A program made the translations under genes and the position numbers. The notes below the pieces were generated by a model. It saw only the letters and a list, made by a program, of their open reading frames with translations, was not told where the DNA came from and ran no database searches. Positions 59,066 through 64,000 of a stretch of 64,000 bases of DNA are shown here, one piece after another (position 1 is the stretch's first letter; each line of letters opens with the position of its first letter). Origin of the DNA: Viscum album (taxonomy: Eukaryota; Streptophyta; Magnoliopsida; Santalales; Viscaceae); NCBI GenBank assembly GCA_963277665.1, contig OY728165.1, positions 1,150,502,050 through 1,150,566,049 of the forward strand, in the 5' to 3' direction.

Positions 59066-60148
59066 AGAGTTCACAGATATAATTAGGATAATTATTCTTT
59101 AGCAGAGGGTGAGGTATCCTCTAAGTGGGTCATCCTCCTATGTCCATGTTTCTTGGACTATCTTACCCCAATTATAATGGAAGTGATGATGATCACAGTA
59201 GTCCATTAGATAATGGTGGACCAGTTACCTCCGATATAATTGGTACCAACCATAGGGATCTATTTTGGATGACATTGAACATGCTAGTGAGATTCAGGAT
59301 TTTAGTTCATATGTACCTACCAAATTTGAGATTGTAGAGGCTTCATTTCTTAGTGATGAGAGATCTTCTTCACATCCACCTACTATTGTTGGTGTGTATT
59401 TAGATTCATCAACATGGTGTGCATATATATAATCATTTCAGAAAATGTTTAATTAAATACCTATGTGATATTAAAACCATTACTAATCCCATTAAATATT
59501 ATCTTTCTTGGGTGTATACCAAACATGATATTAATTCCCATTTAATGATTTTTCATGAAAACCTATGGATTCCACCTATCACTAGGGCATTCAAGGAATA
59601 TATTGACCATATGATGGTAGTTACCCCTTTTCTCAAGTATTTTATAAAGGAGAAGAAATATTTATTTAGTTCTACTGAAAGAGGAGTGAGAATTATTATG
59701 TATTTTTTCATCTTCATGAATCCCTTAATGTATGTATTTGGTGCTACTATGATTTCTCCTTTGTTGATTCCCATGATAACATTCACCTTTTATCCATGTT
59801 CAGACCCTTTACCTTCTCGATTCCATCCTTTTTGTTTACCTCCAATGTAATCCATCTTGCATGTCAGACTTATTATGATCAGAGAGCTTCTTATCACTAT
59901 TTAAGACCCATCATCTTCTACTATAGTGCCTCCTACCTCTGGCATAGTAATGGGACCATTTGATCATACTACCCAGGCTGAGAGAGACTCTACTTGGTAT
60001 TAGACTTTGATATGGATTTGGTTTCATTTTTCCCTTGAACATCATTAGTACTATAATCTGACATTTTTTATCAATAATGAAATTTCTCACATTTTATTTA
60101 TTTTAATTCATTCTATTAATCTTTATTTTCTTCTCTTTATAATAACCC
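59066..60148 (+). pseudogene. Element E extra (env-position) reading frame, right part
   Basis: Continuation of element E after the nested element D. The longest open piece, 59419-59850 (143 codons), has several hydrophobic stretches (around residues 40-60 and 95-130) but no recognised domain. Position just before the 3' polypurine tract suits the extra ORF of SIRE-like elements. No function can be assigned. Confidence 0.4.
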
Positions 60149-60162
60149 TAAAAGGTGGAGAA
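60149..60162 (+). other. Polypurine tract of element E
   Basis: An AAAAGGTGGAGAA purine run lies just before CGTTGGTTTTC. It resembles the AAAGGGGGAGA-TGTTGG junction of element D and of SIRE-type elements, with the T of the LTR-starting TG changed to C. Confidence 0.6.
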
Positions 60163-62258
60163 CGTTGGTTTTCATTTACCATTGGATAATGTTAGATGAA
60201 AAGTACATTTGGTGAACATTGGTTGGAACATTCCATTTAACTCAAACATATACTTCGATGCCTCATTAATATGTCCATTATTATATTACCTTTTATAAAA
60301 AATAAATTTCTTATTCATTAAATATTTTTATTTACTAATATTATTCCTTAATATAGTAATTATTTTGATTAAATTACTACCTTATATTTCATAATATTTC
60401 ACTTATCTTGCAATATTTAGATCTGTATATATCATGTTTTTAATTTGAAACTTTGATTAGATTATTACTTTTTGAATTCATCTATTTTTTTACTATGTTT
60501 TTTTAATACATGGTTTATAAAATTACATGTTTTGTGATCAAAAAAAGGGGTTTATTACTAGAACCTACTTATTTTAAGTATAAGAAATCATTATTATTAG
60601 GTTACTAATGAATTTTATGTTTTCTTATAGTATATTATTCTACAAAGTAATTTGAAGAAATTTTGATAAGTATAATATTGAGACACTATTAGTTCACAAG
60701 ACAGACAACCAGTGTGATTCATTTCCATACTTGACTCACTACTAAACATGAGTCACCATTAGTTCAAATAACTCATCGCTATACTAACTCAATGTTATAC
60801 ATGAGTCGCCATTAGTTTAGATGAATCAACACAAGAATAAATCACCACCATATATTAATCCTCACCATTCTATATTCACCATTATTGAAAATGAGTCACC
60901 AATAGACATGACTCGCCACCATATTTGAGTTATCATTAGTTCAAATGAATCAACTATATAAATGAATCACCACCTGAAAAGAGCCACTACTAGACTGAGT
61001 CACTTCCAGACATGAATAAATGTTAGATATGAATCACTACTATACATGAGTCCCCATAGGAAATGAGTCAACACTAGAAGATATTTTGTCTCTATTCATC
61101 CTTCATTTGAATTAAATTCTCCCAATGGCTATATTAGTGAATTAATATAGATTATTATTATTTTATTATTTTTATAAAAATTGTAGGGATGCGTTCAATA
61201 AAAATCGATAGTAAATACGAGGATCCAAAATAACTCGATGATTATTATTTAATGGGTGTATGAAGTGATATATATTTTGAATGACCACTTCATGTACTCT
61301 TGAAAAAATTGTGTGCACAAAATTCTTAATACTTTCAGGATCATCACATGAGAAATTACATGCTGTAGTAGTACAGAAATTCAACTATGAAATATTGGAA
61401 CTCATTAAAGATAAATATCCATTCATAATGAAATAAAAAAGAGAACTCCATAATTATCTATTTTGATGAAACATTCAGATATAAATTTTGATCTCCACAC
61501 CAGAAAACATCTGAGGAAACATGAGCATCTGATGCACTACTGGCCGAGCATGATTACCTTATCTATATGTTATTTCATTATCATTTTTTTATGTTTTTTT
61601 CATTTAGTGTTTTTTTTTCTATTTATTAACAAGAAATGAATCTATATCTAGAACTCAAGAATAATATATGTTCTCATATATTTTCTTTTATCTATATACA
61701 TACTGTACTTTTTTTAGAGTTCCATGTTTGACTTGTATTGTTTTATTTCCCTCATATTACTATAGAAGAGAATTTGAACCTAGATAGATGAGATTTTTCT
61801 TTTATACCTAATCTATGTTGTGGAACATATTATATCATATAATATACTTGATAGTGGGTGATTTCCATGTGAACGGGATTCGGTCTCTACTTGTTACTTA
61901 ACTCCTTATTTATTCTATTGGGATATTTAGTTTTACGTTCTATAATTTAATTATTGTAATCCATATTTAGTTTTAATCTTTAAAAAACTAATACATTGAT
62001 AGTTATGGTTAACTAGTTTTTATATAAGTATTTATTTGAGTGAATAAATTTCAAAATTAAATTTTATTTCCTTTATTGTTTTAACTAATCCTTAATCATG
62101 ATTTAATAAATATTTTAACGGATCAAAAAATATCAAAAAATTTTGATTAATTGGGTGAATTTATTTTAATTGGTGGATTTTATTTGAACTTATTTTTAAC
62201 ATTAATTTTAATTGGGAACTCAATTCACCCCATATTGAGTTACTCACTTCAACCAATA
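60163..62258 (+). repeat. Element E 3' LTR (about 2.1 kb)
   Basis: It aligns in patches with 41787-44315: the TATTTTAA...ATTATTATTA block (60560-60600), the TGAGTCA cluster, the TTAAAAAACTAATACATTGATAG segment near 61981 without the 282-bp insertion, and AATTCACCCC near 62222. The right end is uncertain by about ten bases. Confidence 0.68.
60710..61080. repeat. Cluster of TGAGTCA/TGACTCA motifs, element E 3' LTR
   Basis: CTTGACTCAC, ACATGAGTCACCATTAG, ATGAGTCACCAAT, GACTGAGTCAC and AATGAGTCAAC recur at short spacing, as in the 5' LTR. Confidence 0.7.
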
Positions 62259-62409
62259 TAAGATATTTTAGTTCCATCTAGGTTGGGTTCTAATGGTCAA
62301 TCTGGAGATAGAACCCATAGAGGTCACTCCCCCACCTATTAGGATGGGACTCCACAAAGACATAATATCAAATAATTTTTGATTATTCAGTCACTTTCTA
62401 AACATGAAC
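62259..62409. other. Spacer between element E and the next LTR
   Basis: Nothing recognised. It contains no primer-binding site, so the adjacent minus-strand LTR is not a 5' LTR at this side. Confidence 0.5.
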
Positions 62410-64000
62410 TATCACGATCCATCACACCGAGGCTCAAAATTCGATCTATAAGTTATGTGTGTCCATTATAAACATTCCCCAAAAATTCTAGTAATAGGAG
62501 ACTTGTGCTGAGTAGGAATATCACATACACATAAATCCTTATAATAATGTATACATAGATAGATCCACATCTCCAAATTCCAATAAAATATTGAAAGGTA
62601 ATATAATATATCTTTAACTATAATTTATTCATATCATATATCCCATATAAGTTTATAAAAAAAGTACTAGAATGAATAATGTTACCAATACAATCCCACT
62701 AAACTAAAAAATATTACAACCTTCTAAAAATAATGGGATTGAAATCAATGTAAAACCGAGTACCACAATTTTCATCCCATCTCACTATTCTCTATCTATT
62801 TCTGGTCATCATAGGAATTTTTCATATGGAATTTTATCTATATAATACAAAGCATTCATGGGGGGATCTCATTAAAGGTTGAGTTTAAAAACACCCATTA
62901 TGATAGCCTAAAATCAACAAACATAAGCATTAAAAGATTATTCATGTCATCACAAGGTCTGAAGAAAAGATATGGGACATAGAAATAAGATAAAAAATAT
63001 TTTATACCATAATAATCCCAAATAAATACATAATGGGGATATCCATATCTACAGTACAACTAAGAATGATGAGTTATCATGTAGATCTAAAGGTAGACAC
63101 CAACTCTGAAGGTCATGATTATAGCTTCTATATAGGGATCTACTAGAATATTTAAGGTGATATTCATCTAGGATAATCTAATGCATGATTAAATATATTA
63201 CTTATGGAAATAATATTACAGGTCATGTTCATTTGATCTCACTAAAAAATTACTTACTAGATCTCCAATGATATTAATAGACACATCAGGGACAAATAAT
63301 TCTTCACAAGAAGAAACCATAATCCTTTACTAGAATAACATTCTAAAACCTCCATGGAGATCAATACATAGATAGTGGACCACACATAAGACTCTTTGGG
63401 TTCCTCGAAAAACTAATCCAAATAAAAATCTATGTAATGGATCATATAATCATTACAGTGGTCACATAAACTCCACAATACCCACCTAGGGAATGTTACA
63501 TGATAAAAGATGACCCCCATCCCAGAGAGATAGTTTATTAAAATATAATTCTAAGACTAAACTAGAAGATAGAAATAAAATCCTATGTTGTGGACATAAT
63601 GCTACTATGTACCCTCATAGGGATGGAAAAAGGTATTAGATTCAATCTATACTGGCCTACATTGAAATGGCCCAAGGTAAAACGCTCAATCTATTAGCAG
63701 GTATAAACTAAGAAGATTCATGGTTCCATCCTTTACTTCAATTTGTGCACAGAATGTCCCATAGGGGTGCATGACATGTATAAATAACCATATAATTTAT
63801 TGTTTATTATTCTTGTATAACATGAAATTTACTGAAATTAATTGTATGTTCTAAAGGTTTTTAAGGGGTGTAGATGTTTGGCTGACACTCAGCAGGTCAT
63901 CCTGCCTAGCCCATGTATTGTAGGCCATCATAGTGTACATAGGGAATGTTCATGTAATCTTGTTTTTTTGTTGAGAAATTTTCTAATTTAAATGGTGTGT
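62410..64000 (-). repeat. Minus-strand LTR of the element B family, running off the right edge
   Basis: Read on the minus strand it ends GTGATGGATCGTGATA at 62410. About 500 bases before that end lies TATCATAATGGGTGTTTTTAAACTCA, the counterpart of TATCCTAATAGGTATTTTTAAACTCACCCC about 475 bases before the end of the element B 5' LTR. Further matches follow (GTGGAGTTTATGTGACC, TGAGGGTACATAGTAG). It is a 3' LTR or solo LTR whose other end lies beyond the window. Confidence 0.6.

Larger units (their letters stand above)
41787..62258 (+). mobile_element. Element E: SIRE-like Ty1/Copia retrotransposon, interrupted by element D
   Basis: Diverged LTRs (41787-44315 and 60163 to about 62258) flank an interior that, without nested element D, is about 8.0 kb. 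Order of domains is gag, protease, integrase, RT, RNase H, a 14-bp minisatellite and an extra reading frame in the env position. That order (integrase before RT) is Copia, and the length plus extra frame suit the SIRE/Maximus lineage. All frames are broken. Short motif similarity ties the two LTRs together: TGAGTCA-rich clusters, the TACATTGATAGTTA block and AATTCACCCC near the ends. Confidence 0.82.

Overview
The window is repeat-rich plant nuclear DNA, almost certainly from the heterochromatin of a flowering plant. Everything that can be identified is LTR retrotransposon: initiator-Met primer-binding sites (TGGTATCAGAG type), polypurine tracts, 2-4 kb LTRs, chromodomain Ty3/Gypsy polyproteins and a SIRE-like Ty1/Copia polyprotein. 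No host gene, tRNA, rRNA or CRISPR array is supported. The species cannot be named from the sequence.

Left part, 1-19.1 kb. Element A (before 1 to 7834) has a 3.86 kb 3' LTR, a matching partial 5' LTR and a gag-only interior with no pol. It sits inside the gag zinc knuckle of element C, a decayed Tekay/Del-like chromovirus (7835-15166) whose protease, RT, RNase H, integrase, chromodomain, polypurine tract and 3' LTR follow in order. Its 5' part lies off the left edge. Next comes a clean solo LTR (15326-19107) bounded by the 5-bp duplication TATGA.

Middle part, 19.1-41.8 kb. Two very AT-rich stretches without recognisable genes (19113-26694 and 36872-41786) flank element B (26695-36871). B is an ancient full-length chromovirus with strongly diverged 2.6-2.7 kb LTRs. 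A GC-richer island of unknown origin lies at about 40570-41090.

Right part, 41.8-64 kb. Element E (41787 to about 62258) is a decayed SIRE-like Copia element with gag, protease, integrase, RT/RNase H and an extra env-position reading frame. A 282-bp sequence with an 18-bp target duplication is inserted in its 5' LTR only. Element D (51258-59060, minus strand) is nested in E's extra reading frame with perfect ATTTT duplications. D is the youngest element here: its LTRs have equal length (2354 bp) and are roughly 95% identical. It encodes only a long coiled-coil, multi-zinc-knuckle gag-like protein. From 62410 to the right edge runs a minus-strand LTR of the element B family.

Order of events by nesting: A is younger than C, D is younger than E, and the 282-bp insert is younger than E. 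The two gag-only elements (A and D) would have needed pol proteins from autonomous relatives such as C/B and E. The most interesting signals are element D (protein, CGCGA-palindrome LTR, repeated purine tracts), a pair of stem-loops conserved with base-pair-preserving changes across the chromovirus LTRs, the tandem-repeat mosaic of the solo LTR, and dense TGAGTCA-type motifs plus a 14-bp higher-order repeat in element E.
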